64,000 bases of DNA, taken from NCBI GenBank assembly GCA_020226215.1, contig CM035233.1, forward strand, positions 7,068,001-7,132,000, given 5' to 3'. Below, piece by piece: positions 14,126-26,620 of the stretch. The notes under the pieces were generated by a model. It ran no database searches, was not told where the DNA came from, and was given only the letters and a program-made list of their open reading frames with translations. The translations under genes were made by a program, and so were the position numbers. This stretch comes from Sindora glabra. Its lineage: Eukaryota > Streptophyta > Magnoliopsida > Fabales > Fabaceae. The stretch's first letter is position 1. Every line of letters starts with the position of its first letter.

Positions 14126-14455
14126 AATGTGACTGGGGATATAATATAAACACCAAATGCCAAATTCCTATTATATTATTTACAGAGGGATAAAAATGAT
14201 TTCATGAAAGGTGTAACGTTAATCCAAGAGTTATAAGGAGGATATATGCATTTTATTTATTATTTGTGCATTGTGATATGAGAAATATGATGGAGAGATG
14301 ATATAAACACTAGGTGCCTAATTCCCAATATATTATTTATATAAAGATAAGGATGGACTTTTGAAGAGTATAAAACTGACTTAAGAGTGATAAGAAAAAT
14401 GTATGTATTTATTTAGTCATTAATTATTGTGCATTGTATTATGATATTGGAACAT
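14126..14455. repeat. Tandem duplication, about 165-bp unit
   Basis: Two consecutive copies share the order GATATAATATAAACACCAAA, then AATTCCTATTATATTATTTA, then a GGATAAAAATGA-like stretch and TTATTATTTGTGCATTGT. A further diverged relative is at about 25780-25930, linking this block to the LTR-like sequence there. Confidence 0.6.
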
Positions 14456-15075
14456 AAATGGTAGCAACTATCCTAATGTAACTTAATTATGATGATATGA
14501 CTATGACAAAGCCTCTTATAGCCGCTAGAGATTGAATTGATTAATTTGTGTGTTTTGTATGGTAAATATTATAAGAGGATAGTCTAATCAATAAGTTGAT
14601 ATATTGTTTATGATTGCTTATACTAAAGTATTCACTCAATGAGCCCCAGATTCATTCCTTTATGTTTATTATTTTACAAATATATAAGTCAATTCTCAAC
14701 AATCACCTCCTCAAAGCTAATTTTATTAGGTGTTCCTTCTAAAAGGTTTTGGTAGCATAGACATTTACTAGATAGAAGTATTTTGGAGGCCTTATTTTGT
14801 TTAAGCATTAGGTAGAGAAGTTCTACATTAAATTCTTTTAAGTTAGTTAGGTTAGCTTATCTTGAAGATAAGAGGATTATAAACAAAATTAAATTCCCTT
14901 ATATTATGTAAACTTTATCGATGATTAACAAAATGCCTTTTTCTCTTATATTGTATTCCTTTCATTTTACATAACTTAGCCAAATAATCAGAATTGGCAT
15001 GAATGAAATGGATTAGGATGGTGGAAACTAAATAGTGGGCTTCATGCTAATCATAACTAGGTTAGGGTCGTGACA

Positions 15076-16137
15076 AATCCATGGAAAGATTTATTAAATG
15101 AACAATGTTCTCACAACAGAGTTATTCTCTAAACTTACATAATTAATTATATCCAAAGAATTGTATTCTAAACTTACATAATCAACTATATAATTGATTA
15201 TACCCAAGTGAAGTTACTTTATTAACTCCTACGATTGATTATTTTGTACATGTTTATATGTATGATATGAATGGTTAGGTACAAAATAAATTTAGTATTC
15301 TTTGTAAAATTAATTATGATGGAAATGGTTAAATTTTGTATATGTTTGTACAATTAATTGAAAGTAAAGATTCTTGAACTTAACTTAGAATTTAAATCAA
15401 TTTGAATATTTATTTATTATATGCCTTGTGCTATGGAAGATTTAGTTAAGAAATTAGATGGTGACTTAGGTTATGTTGAATCATATGATCCATATGATAA
15501 TTTATGAGTTGATTATGCCATAATTATAAATTAGCTTAGTTATTGTAAACTTGAGTTATTATCAGAATTCATTTATCTATATATGTATTTGTGAGATGAG
15601 ATAACTTGTAAATTTCCAAATGTTTGAATGATTTTGGAGAGCTACTTAATTACCTAATGATTGTTATAAATGTTATCTCTTGATTAAGAAATGAGAATCA
15701 AGTGCTAGTTGAGATACAGATTGTAATTTGATATATTATGCTTATATGAGATTTATTGATGTTAAAGGCATCAATACTTATGTTATGGTTTATGCATCAA
15801 ATTTGCATGTCTATTTGTAAAAAGATAAGGTTGACCTTAGAAAGACAAGGTTAGGTTTGAAAAAGGATAAGGTGAAGTGCAAGTCACAAAGTGGCTAATC
15901 TAACTATTATAATTTGCAAATCTTGTTGTTAGTACTAAACTTTTATGATTATTATGGAAATGTATTACCTTTTTTTACTATTTATGAATGAATCAAAATT
16001 AATGATATTATTTTGGCTTAAAAGTGTGAGAAATTGTAGTAAGATCACACTTGCACTTAACTATAAAATGTTTTATGAATTGAGACTTAAATTCAAGTTA
16101 TAATTCATCTTCCTTTTCTTTACTATAAGATATGTAT
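15076..16137. repeat. AT-rich repeat-derived sequence, no gene
   Basis: Short segments such as CTAAACTTACATAATTAATT recur here and again near 25430-25560. A segment at 15820-15900 (AAAAAGATAAGGTTGACC and following) has an inverted relative at about 20460-20600. It looks like decayed retroelement sequence; no coding frame is recognised. Confidence 0.35.
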
Positions 16138-18949
16138 TGTAACACCCCTTCTTAAAAGGAAACTAAGTTTGGATCCGTAAATGAGAAATCATGAACTTTG
16201 TGTAGTAGTTATTTTACTCTTTACTTTAACTAGAATGGTTACTTACTAAATTTAAAAGAAAATCATTATCTATTTTCTTAATTTCTCAATGGGAATTTAT
16301 TCTATTAGATACATAACCATAATTTCATCGAATAAAGGTGAGCTTACTTGGGAATCTTCCTACACATTAATAAGTGAAAGTGATAATTGGATTGGGTTTT
16401 CATAGTTATTGGACCATGATGAACTCATAATAACCATTAATAACATAATTACATGGATGTTCCATGGTAACTTCATGTTAAAATTGTTTTCTTAAAATTC
16501 ATCATTCTAATGTCATGTTATATCACATTGAACATTGTATTATTTAAGAGTAAAGGTGTAAGGGTTACTTATTATGACTTTTTATGTTAGTTATTGTTAG
16601 GAATTCAAATTATCACATACAGCAGAAATTCAAATTTTAATCCGAATTCTACCTAGGATCCATGCAAATGTATAAATCAATTATTAGGGTTTTACCTATT
16701 GGGCACTCGTGTTTCTACTGATCAAAACTTGAGAGCAGATGAATCAAACGCCGGCCGGAAGGTACAGTGTCTCTACGATATCCACACGGAGCGAATAACG
16801 ACCTCTCACCCTCCACGAATCTGCTAAGATGCGTTTCTCTCTCTAAGATTAAGGATTAGATATTTTTTAAGTGATTTAGAGTATTGGGAAGCTTACGAGC
16901 GTGTATATAAAGTGCTACCCTTAAGCCCCTTTTTATAGAACTTAGGCAAGTTACAATCCTAGTTCTACTAGGATAATGCTTCTAAAATTTTAATCACACT
17001 TAATAATTTATCTTATCCTTATCCTAGAGATAATGAGGAAAGATAAAATTTATCTATTAATTATTTAATATTAGATAATATTATCTCATAATATAAATAT
17101 CTTAATATTAGATAATTGTATATAGTTATCAAATATCAAAATAATATTATCTCATAATATATTTATCTAATATCTGATAACATAATTATTTGATATTACT
17201 TTAATATCAAATAATATCACATAATATTATATATATATATATATATTTTGTGAACAACATATTATTATTCTTAATAATAATATATATGCACGAAAATAAG
17301 TCCAATTAATTGGATATTAATATAATTAAAGTCCAATTAATTATTGTCTTATTCCTACTCCTTTTGTGTGACCCTATAGGTTCTTACTACGTTGACAATG
17401 ATTCATTATTGAGTTATAGACAGTGAGCGATATCTAGCAATACATCACTGCCATTCAAGTAGTAAGAATGTCTGTGATTCGATATCCACTTAATACATGA
17501 TTAATATTTTGCATCATAATCTTTTTGGTAATAATATCCAAATTAAACTGAAGGCATAGAGTGTATCATCCTCGTCAATGTTCAATTTATATTTCTTAAT
17601 ATTGAGTAGACTTAAAATAAATTATTAATATCACATATTAATCTATGCTCAAATTATTAATATCACATATTAATCCAATTGAGCATGGTCATGCATTTCT
17701 AAGTCTCACTCAATGAAGGGGCTCAAAGATATTTCTCTTTTATACAAGAGTAACAAAATCCCATTTACATCATTCACTTCCCTCTGCATGATTCATGACA
17801 CACCCAATCAATGCCCTATTCATCATCCTGATTAAAGGTGACATAGGATAATATTAAAGTGAGAAATTCCTCATGTAGAAAACTATAGTAACTTCAGGTC
17901 AAAGGTTTATGTGTATTTGTGATCATATGAGAATAACTTATGATACATCTATCCATGCAATATTCTCATAGTGGGTCAGTCCAATACATTATTTACTAAC
18001 AATGTACTCATGTATTGACTTGATATCACATATCCATGATTCGTAATCATCAGTCACTATACATGCTAGTCTCGATGTATTATTACTATCCCTTTCATAA
18101 TAATACTTGACTAGGGATATTTTAGGAATAGCAAAGCTATTCTAAGGTTTATTATTATATTAAGTTATAAATCGCACAGAATAATAATAAAATTATGAAA
18201 ATAAAATATAATAATTAAATTACCTAAAATAAAATATAATACATTGTGTATTATTTCAATCATCTATATGATTGGTTCTTAGGACACACACCAATAGTTA
18301 CAATCCATATTAGGTCATGATAAGAAATTATATACTCATATAGGTGGCATAAAGCTATAAAAAATTCTACCATGTTTTCAAAATATGGCAATTGGATTAG
18401 AGGTATTTGAAAGTAATGCAATTAGTAAGATTTTAATTGTTTATGTCTTCCTTTCTTAGAATATTTGCTCATTATGCCCCAAACTTGCCCATCTATATTT
18501 TATTTTATAGAATCTTAAACAAAAGTTCCTTTACCCTTATCATAGTAAGATTGGGCCTTTTTAGACTTTTACTAGCTTAGATAAAGGTAACTTTTGGATA
18601 ATTTATTTGTAAATAAATATGCAACTCTAAAACATTTCCTTAGTAGACCTTGATCTATAGTGGTTAGATATTTGGCGATATTATAAACATTAGATTTCTC
18701 TATCTAAAGGTGCTAGTTGGACTAGTTTACTATTTGTGAAAGTGTTGATATTTATAAGCAAGGTTAACTTCCCTCTTGTGTAAGAAACCAATTATAATGG
18801 TTAATAATATTTCACAGATATGAATTTTTATGCTAGTTTTTATTCAAATTCCAATATCTGATATTTATATAGTATTTTAGTTAGGATGAGTAGGTGGAAA
18901 TTGATAGGCTAGGTTTTAAGCCAATAACGACTTAGGGAAGGTTATAATA
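16138..18949 (+). mobile_element. Ty3/gypsy 5' LTR, interrupted by a solo LTR
   Basis: Begins TGTAACACCCCTTCTTAAAA, a typical gypsy LTR start, and ends just before a primer-binding-site-like sequence at 18954. Excluding the nested insertion (16595-18301) the LTR is about 1.1 kb. Its 3' part (18378-18870) is repeated in direct orientation at 25990-26430, suggesting that the latter belongs to the 3' LTR of the same element or a sister copy. The terminal dinucleotide at the 3' end is decayed. Confidence 0.55.
16595..18296 (-). mobile_element. Solo LTR of a long-LTR retrotransposon, minus orientation
   Basis: A 1702-bp unit reads TGTTAGGAATTC at its left end and CACACACCAATA at its right. It is flanked by GTTAT (16590-16594) and GTTAC (18297-18301), a 5-bp target duplication with one change. 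On the minus strand it begins TATTGGTGTGTGTCCTAAG, has a TATA-like site near 16905, then about 300 bases to the end, which is the expected U3-R-U5 order. No internal region or second LTR is present, so it is a solo LTR made by LTR-LTR recombination. It interrupts the gypsy 5' LTR and is therefore younger. Confidence 0.75.
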
Positions 18950-18953
18950 AAGA

Positions 18954-18965
18954 TGGTATCCAAGC
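18954..18965 (+). other. Primer-binding site of the gypsy relic
   Basis: TGGTATCCAAGC closely resembles TGGTATCAGAGC, complementary to the 3' end of initiator tRNA-Met, and lies a few bases after the inferred LTR end. Confidence 0.55.
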
Positions 18966-19219
18966 ATGACATAGGTTTTTTCAGTAAAATAAAGCTCTCA
19001 TGATTGGTTAATTAGATTATATATATTTGTTATCTAAATTGGTACTAATTGAAATTATACTAGTAATATGTGTATCAAGATCACATATGACTAGTATTAT
19101 TTTAATTAACCCTATAATGCCTTGGAATGTTGGTGATGATGTTTATTTTTACTTATTCTTTATTGTTTAGTTTTTTCCTTTCTAAATGTAGGTTTTGTGA
19201 ATTAGGAAAGTGATGAAGA

Positions 19220-19900
19220 TTTTTCAAAAATAACTTTTAAGGTACAATATGGCCATAATGAGTTCTTGATTATGTCTTTCAAGTTAATTAATGCCTTAGT
19301 TACTTTTATAGACTTAATGGATTAAGGATTCAATCCTTTCTTGAATAAATTTGTAATTATGTTCATCGATGATATCTTAAGTATTTAAAAAGTAAAAGAA
19401 GAACATGCTCAGCACCTTTGAACTATGTTGCAAGAGCTTCAACTGTCTACTAAGTGTTCCAAATGTGAGTTCTAGATAACTAGCATAAAGTTTATAAGAC
19501 ATGTCACATCATAAAAATGAGTCTAGTTAGATCCCTAGAAAATTGAGACACCCATATTCATTATTGAAATTCGAAGTTTTCCAAGATTGGCAAGGTATGA
19601 TAGGATATTTATTAAGGATTTCTCAAAGATTATCATACCATTAATGAAGCTAATGTAAAAGGTCATTAAGCATTCTTAGTTAAAGTGTGTGAAAATAACT
19701 TTTAGAAGTTAAAGACATGCTTAACTTTAACTTCAATTTTAACACTAACTTATTATGATACTTCAAGGGTAGGTCTTGAATATGTATTCTAATGCAAAAT
19801 GGTAAAGTGATAGCGTATGCTTCTCAATCATTGAAAAGATACAAGTAAAACTATCAAACACATGATTTATAAATGGTGATAATTTCAAAGAAAATAAAAG
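19220..19900 (+). pseudogene. Ty3/gypsy reverse transcriptase relic
   Basis: Translation in shifting frames gives RYGHNEFLIMSF, then FVIMFIDDIL with the catalytic Asp pair encoded at 19368-19373, then a KEEHAQHL stretch and CSKCEF, the conserved order of chromovirus-type gypsy reverse transcriptases. Stops occur throughout, so it is dead. Only about 250 bases separate it from the primer site, so gag and protease have been deleted. The upstream finger region of the enzyme is also missing. Confidence 0.8.
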
Positions 19901-22900
19901 TATGTAGTTTTTCAAAAAAATATTAAGAAATGAGAAAGTTTGGTATTGTGCACAACTATTTTAATTGTCTTTAGGGTTTGCCTTAGTATCAAAGATTTGA
20001 AGTAGGCCTATTTTCATCCCATTGATAGCAATTAGACATTTAAGAGGAAAAGTCCCCAAAGAAAAAACACAAAAATAGAAAGAATGTGTATGTGAGTTTC
20101 TATAAAACTCAATAAGTAAATGACAATCAAATAAGAATTCATTAAAATATAGCTATACTGTGATAAAAGGTTTACAATTAAATCCTTTAAAGGGAGTCTT
20201 TACATTTTTTACTTAAGAAGAATTAATATACACTCATACCTTCATCAAATAAGTAAGAACAACTTCAAATGACTAATATGTATATTAAAAGCTAGCTACA
20301 AATATACGTAATAATAAATTCCAAACAAGGTCATATCACACATTACCCATCATTGTAGTCATGAGGGGAATTCAATTCTTTGTACTAACACTATTATTTT
20401 CAAAAGTTCACAATTCATTTGTAACAATGCATTGATATTTGATAAAAAAATATAAATTCCTTTGTAACCCTTAGTTATCCTTATTCTTTCATAAACCTAA
20501 TCTTGTCTTTCCAAAATTTGCCTTATCCTTTTATAAAAAAGGCACACAAATCTAGTGCACTAAGCCACTTTATGTATATCAACACTCCTTAAACTTATTA
20601 AGCTCATTTCATGCATCTAGCACTTTAATTTCTATATCACAATATTAATAGCATCCATGTTCACACATGTATTCACAAGCAAATATATAAGTCACTTGTC
20701 TATCTAAATAAAATAAACTACAAAACTTCTAGGTTCTCTATCCAAACAAAACTTAAGAATTTGTAACTTATGCGCTCTATGACATAATAAGCGAATTTCC
20801 ATAACTTTTTCTTGTATAAATATGATTGCATTTAGACATTATTTTCATTTTTATTCTTCATATTTAATATTATCTATCCTCATCTTACACGAATAAGAAG
20901 GTACAATATCCTTTGGGTTTATAAATTTTATAACAAGGCATGGAAATAGGATCATAATCGATTATAATGTCTAAAAAGCAACTTTGACATCTATAGTCAA
21001 ATTTGTAGTTAACTATAAAAGTCTAGAAAGTAACTTTGGCTAATATAATGCATCAAAGAGCAATCATGGCATGCATATTTTATACAAAATCATTGTTCAT
21101 TTGCTACTTTGAATCCCTAAATCTCATATTTATCATACAATATCGTCACCAAACAATCTAAACTCATAACTGTATCTTTTAAATAGCAAAACCTATCAAT
21201 TTAACTTCAATATTAAAGCATAAACCTACATTTCAACATTTATCATTAAAAAAGCCCTATAAACACCGATTCTAAAATAAAAAGATAGATTTAAGTTAGT
21301 TTAGGTAAAATGCTACCTATCTTGTAAGTAGGAGATAGTAGCTTGAGAAAATTGTGGTTTGATAGCTTCTAATCATTTAAAAATCCAAGAATACAAGTTA
21401 AAACTCAAAATCCATTTTATTAAAGCTGCATTCCTAAATTAGAAGTGGTAATTTGGGTTCATAAATCATATTTGTATTGGATTAAGACATAGTCTCAACC
21501 TATTTATGCTACGTCTAAACATGACATGCTTAATTATATGGGTTTGAAACAACCTATTTATTTACTGGTTAATACAATGCAATCTACTTAATTCGAAATA
21601 TTCATAACCTACTTACACAGGTTGCAACATGACTTGTTTAACTTGAAACTTTTATAACATGACCCATTTAATAACCAGTTTACATTAAAGCCTAACTTGT
21701 TTATAAAAATAAGTCAAAAATCCAATAAGAAAAGCTTTTATTCATAATGCTAAGTTCTAACCATAGTCCTTCAAGGTTTCAACATACATATATAAATAAA
21801 ACACATATCTAAATGCCGAGAGTCTGTGGTTCAAGTGGCATTCGATATCCCTTGAAGGCTTTGTGCCTTCTATTGCATCTAGGATTCGATCCCTAATCCT
21901 TGTGTGTGTGTGTATCTGGTGATTTAACCACTCCTATGATTATCAAAAAGAAAAAAACACATATCTAGATGAGTATCATTATAATCATTCATCATAAATA
22001 AAACATAAATCCTACTGATAAAAACTAACAAACAAAATAATAAATCACCACAATCATTCATTATAAGATGTACAATCATGTTGCATTTTATAACTCTTGA
22101 AATTCTTAGTATATCATGATTCTTTAATATAAGTAACTCTACCTACAAAAAAAATTTATACCATAAGTTTGAATTTGCAAATTATAATGAAAGTAATGTA
22201 CAATCTTATTCTTAAGACTTTGCAAAAAAAAATAAAGTGGCAAAAACATAAAAAAGAAAAATATCAAAATAGAAAAAGATCAATTTTATCAACTAAAAGA
22301 ATAAATATTGAAATCCTTAATGATATGATATCATTCTATAGTAACCAAAATAGAAAAATAGTATACTTCTATAATGAAGTGATTAAAGAGAGATAATCAT
22401 AACCAAAACTAGCTCCTTACAAGATTATGAAGTAGGCAAAATTCTCTATGCTAGTTTCAAATTTTTCCAACTACTTAGGCATTTATAGTTATTGAATAAA
22501 GAGACTAAACAAAAGAAGAAAAATCACTAACCTTACTTTAAGGATTAATATGAACATTATTCGAGCATTGTCTTAAAACATTACTAATTATTAAGGAACT
22601 CATCTTATTACAATACTTAAGATAATTATATTAGTTTAGGAACTCATTTCATTTCTTAGGCTTGGCTAATCAAAAATTTCCTAACCAAATAATTAAATCC
22701 AAAATTAATTGATTAAGTGCAATTTAAATGTGCAGGATAATTTGAAATGAATATAGTTTGCTTAAGTCTTAGTTATCAATTCTAATTGAACCTAATTAAA
22801 TTTAAGTTAAACAAAGTAAAACATTATTTCTTAACATAAATTTCCTGTTTATTGCAAGTAGAATATTATATATGATTTTGCTTATAATTTTATAAAAATC

Positions 22901-23812
22901 AAGGGTTTTTTCTTTCTCACTATTACTTCTATTTTATTTTTTTCTCTAAATTTAGGTTTAGACAATTTAATTTAGGCTATTTATTTTACTCTTTTGGAAA
23001 CTAGAATTTTTCATTTTAGTTCATTAATATTTTTAGTCTTAAACTTTTAGTTTTCTTCACTTTTCACTTTTCAAATTTTTATCTTTATAGTTTTACTTTA
23101 AAATTAAAAGTAAAAATTAAACATTTTAGGGTATATTCTTTTAAACAGATCTAGTTTAAATTTTTAAAGATTTTATATAAATTAATAATTAATAATCCTA
23201 TATATTGTATGATTTCTTATTACGAATTATACAAGTCGGGTTGACCTGATTAATAACCCACATAACTTAAATGAGTTAAGACAGGTTATGTAGACTGACT
23301 CAAACCTAACTTAAAATTTATCCAAGTTAAACAAGTTGACCATTTATGACCCAAACCTAATTTTGCTTAACATGTACCCATATAACTCGTGTTATATCTA
23401 TGTTGTATTATTGCGTTGCGTCGAAAATTATCACCTTTGTCCTCAATTACATTAAACCTAAATATGAATGAAGAAAAGTGTTAGCAAGGATTAGAGTTTA
23501 AAAGGGCTTACCTTGCTTAGATTATGAAGTAAGAATAATTGATAAAGACGTTACCTTAATGAAATAATAAGAAGAGAGAAAGAAGATGAGAAGAAAGAGT
23601 TAAAGTATATTGTTGTTAGGAAAATGATGAAAGGCTAAAGTGGGGAAACTAAAGGGAATTTTGAAAAAGTAACTTAAATTTTCTCCACATTTACGTACTC
23701 TCATTTAATTATTTTCCTTTATAAGACTTTATTCCATATTTCTCATATTAACCTGATATTTATTAAACATAACATTTTAATTTTTTTTTAAGGTTGTAAC
23801 ACTACTTATATA
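19900..23812. repeat. Insertion of uncertain class between gypsy RT and integrase relics
   Basis: RT and integrase, normally well under 1.5 kb apart, are separated here by about 4.2 kb, so most of this stretch is probably inserted. The right border reads GGTTGTAACAC (minus strand TGTTACAACC), similar to the LTR-like border at 34680, which suggests a minus-oriented LTR element. No coding frame is recognised. Two stretches, 21480-21720 and 23220-23400, are built of repeated AACCCA/GGTTA-like words found in decayed hAT-type plant elements. Confidence 0.35.
21815..21955 (+). mobile_element. tRNA-derived SINE-like element
   Basis: A box-A-like TGTGGTTCAAGTGGCA and a box-B-like GGATTCGATCCC lie about 55 bases apart, followed by a short (TG)n run and an A-rich tail near 21945. 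This is the layout of a plant SINE with a pol III promoter. No clear target duplication was identified, and no SINE family name is assigned. Confidence 0.5.
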
Positions 23813-24084
23813 GGGAGAATTATAAAATTTATACAAATCACAAAAGCTAGAAATATATTTTTAAGTATAAAAATCTGAATTGGAGGTAAAGAAGATAGAT
23901 AGAGCTTATTAAGAACTATAATTGTTTAATCATTTACCACCCTAGCAAGGCCAATAGGATAAAGATGCATTAAATAGAAATTCTTCATGAACAATAAGTA
24001 AGACAATTTCTATTGACTAAGGAGTATTGTTAGCATAAGTGGCAGTTTAATTTATTCTCATAGAAAGAATCAAGAAAGCTTATA

Positions 24085-24440
24085 AAGTTCATCCAAATTT
24101 TACTACTTTGGTGAAAGATATGACTAACAAACTGAAGGAGAATTTAACCATAAATGAGAGAGGTGCAATTTGACATCAAGAGTGAATTTGGGTTCTTTTC
24201 GATAAATGAAATGAATTAATGCATTAAACCTATTATTCTTCTTATACCATATAGCCCAAAGTACTTAAAATGTAATATGATTTGCAATAAACCTTTTGGT
24301 GGAAAGGAATGAAAAAAGATATACTTTATTATGTATTGAAATGTCTCACATGTCACTAGGTAAAAGTAGAATACCAACATCTAGCCAAATGTACTAACTA
24401 TTTCTAATTCAAAAAAGGAAATAGGATTGTGTGATAATGG
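24085..24440 (+). pseudogene. Ty3/gypsy integrase N-terminal relic (zinc finger region)
   Basis: Frame-shifted translation shows the RNase H/integrase linker and then TFWWKGMKKDI followed by KCLTC, with the zinc-binding CxxC at 24342-24353, as in the HHCC finger of chromovirus integrases. Several stop codons interrupt it and the catalytic DDE core is not recognisable downstream. It matches the RT relic at 19.2 kb in orientation and class, so both probably come from one element. Confidence 0.8.
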
Positions 24441-25200
24441 ATTTTTTAACAGGGTTACAAAAAAATCAAAAAGGGTTCGAATCTATGTGAATTAACATCA
24501 ATTCATTGACCAAAATCACATATTTTTGACAAGTCAAAACCAACTTTGTAGCAACTTTAAAATTCCCTAATGTATCTTGATAAAATAATGCCACTTATAG
24601 AGTACTGATCACCATCATATCTAATTGAGGCATTCAATTTACAACTCAATTTTGGCAAATTTTCCAATAAGCTTCGGGAATTCAATTGTGGTTCAATATA
24701 ACTTTCACCCATAAATAAATAGGTAGTTAAAGTAAACTATCTAAATCTTGGAATATATAGTTAGGGCTTACACCTAAATGTTCAAAGGGAATTAAATACT
24801 TACCATCAATCAAATTTACATGCAATAATAGTTACTAGTCAAGTATCAAAATAGTCCCAAATAAAGCACTGTATGGCTAAATATGCAAATTTGGGTTAGT
24901 TCAAATTAGGAGAAGTAAGGCTCTTAGAATAGGATTTAGTAACAATGTGTTGGAAAAAGTTCAAGTCATTAAAGATCAATTAAAAATGGCATAAGATCAA
25001 TAAAAATCTTAAGCCAAAAAAAAGGAAGAGAGAATCAAAATTTTAGGATAGAGTCATAGTCTTTCTCAAGGTCTCACCCATAAAAGGTTCATGCAGTTCA
25101 AGAATAAGAAAATCATCATTTCTTCCACTTGTTTCGTCCTTTAATAATTATGAATGAACATTCTAACTAATTTTGCATGAATTCAATAGTTTAGATTAGC
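24440..25200. repeat. Degenerate AT-rich sequence between integrase relic and LTR-like block
   Basis: No recognised gene. Position suggests it holds the decayed remainder of the gypsy pol gene and the polypurine tract area, but no conserved motif could be read. Confidence 0.3.
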
Positions 25201-26440
25201 TTAAGTTTTCCTTAGATTTGCAAATTTGAGTTTTTAATGCCATAAAATGATATTTAATGTGTGATTTTAGTTGGATCTAAAGCTTCAGATATTGCTTTTA
25301 TAATTTATGGTGGATTGATTGAAAATTTTAGCTTAAAGGATAAGTTTTAAGTAAAAATCTCTTAAATGAATAGCATCTTTTACAAGAAAAATTATTGGAA
25401 ATTCTTAAAGTAATCTATTATATAATCAATTATGTTCAAAATTATGCTCTCTAAATTTACATAATAGATTATGGCTAATGTTAGACTCTTTATACTTATA
25501 ATTAATTATATAATATATCATGTTCAAGAAAAATTGCACTTTTAGATTACATAATCAATTATACCTTATTTATTTTTAACTTATGCTTATTTTAAAAGTT
25601 TCAAGGAAATTAATTTATTCTATTGATGTAATATAAGTATGTTTGTATTAGTAGATGTGAAATGAATACAATGAAGCTATGTATAGAGGCATGGTGATGT
25701 TGTAACCTATGAAATTATGTTATGATTTGAAATGAATAAACTCAATTATTATTGCAATACATAAGATTTGATATTAGGGCAAATTAATAACTTTTGTCAT
25801 TTCCCGAATTCGATAATTGCTTGTGAAGGATAAAAATGACTTAGAGGGACCAAGATAGGCATATGAGGAATAATAATGGATAGGAGTCACAAGGAAATTT
25901 ACTTGCTTTCTTAAACTTATGTATTCTATTAATTATTAACGAAAGGTTATGATTGAATCATGCAAATTATGAAAGTAAAAATAATATATGTTTTCAAAAT
26001 ATGATGCTTGGATTAAGGATGTTAGGGGTAATCCAATCAATAAGATTTTAATTGTTTATGTCTTATTTTCTTATAATGTTTGCCCCACAAAATCCCATAC
26101 TTATCCCTTAGTATTTTATTTTACATATTCTCAAACAGAAATTCCTCTACCATCATTGCAATGAAATTGGACCTTTCTTAACTTTTACTAGCTTAAATAA
26201 GGGTAACTTTTGGATATTTCACCTATAATGGTTATACATTTTGGTAGATATTATAAATATTAGACCTTTTTTATCCAAAGGTGCTAGTTAGACCAGCTTA
26301 TAATTGATGAAAAAGGATTTATAAGCAAGTTTAACTCCCCTTTTGTGTAAAAAAAAAATCAACTATAATGATTAATGATGTTTCATAAATATGAAATTTT
26401 GTGGTAATTTATTTACTCGCTTCAATTCCAACTTATCGAT
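25200..26440 (+). mobile_element. Gypsy 3' LTR-like block (direct repeat of the 16-19 kb LTR)
   Basis: Positions 25990-26430 align by eye with 18378-18870 over about 450 bases, sharing AAGATTTTAATTGTTTATGT, the TTTTACTAGCTTA segment and the AAAGGTGCTAGTT segment. It lies downstream of the integrase relic on the same strand, as a 3' LTR should. The left border is not resolved. Confidence 0.5.
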
Positions 26441-26620
26441 TTGCCATATGTATTAGGATTATAATTTTGGTACTTAGTGAAACAATCCTCGTGGGAACGA
26501 TACTTTCTTATCACTTTATTACTTATTTACGACAGTGTGCACTTGCGCTAATTGATAAACCATTTTACACGTAACAATAACTTCCATTACCACCACTCTT
26601 TCTTCACCATGGCTTAAAGA
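26440..26620 (+). repeat. Fragment resembling a Tat/Athila-type LTR end
   Basis: CCTCGTGGGAACGATAC, then a TTATTACTTATTTACGAC stretch and GTGCACTTGCG are words I associate with the U5 end of Tat/Athila-group gypsy LTRs. The fragment is short and lacks a partner. The class assignment is from memory of the pattern only. Confidence 0.3.

Larger units (their letters stand above)
12300..15075 (+). mobile_element. Decayed Ty3/gypsy-type LTR sequence
   Basis: The block ends in GGGTCGTGACA (15065-15075), a common 3' end of plant chromovirus (Tekay/Del-type) LTRs. Its body shares the layout of the related stretch at 25.2-26.4 kb: an internally repeated segment, a pyrimidine-rich segment around 12840-12990 and a conserved end. 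No clear 5' end (TGTAACACC) was found, so the left limit is approximate. There is no coding sequence. It includes two local tandem arrays listed separately. Confidence 0.45.

Noticed and set aside
16735..16830. G+C-rich pocket considered as an exon of a host gene
   Set aside because: It lies inside the solo LTR between its TATA-like site and its end, and has no open frame of note.
22169..22396. 75-codon Lys/Asn/Ile-rich frame
   Set aside because: Its composition is what random AT-rich DNA gives; no domain or context supports a gene.
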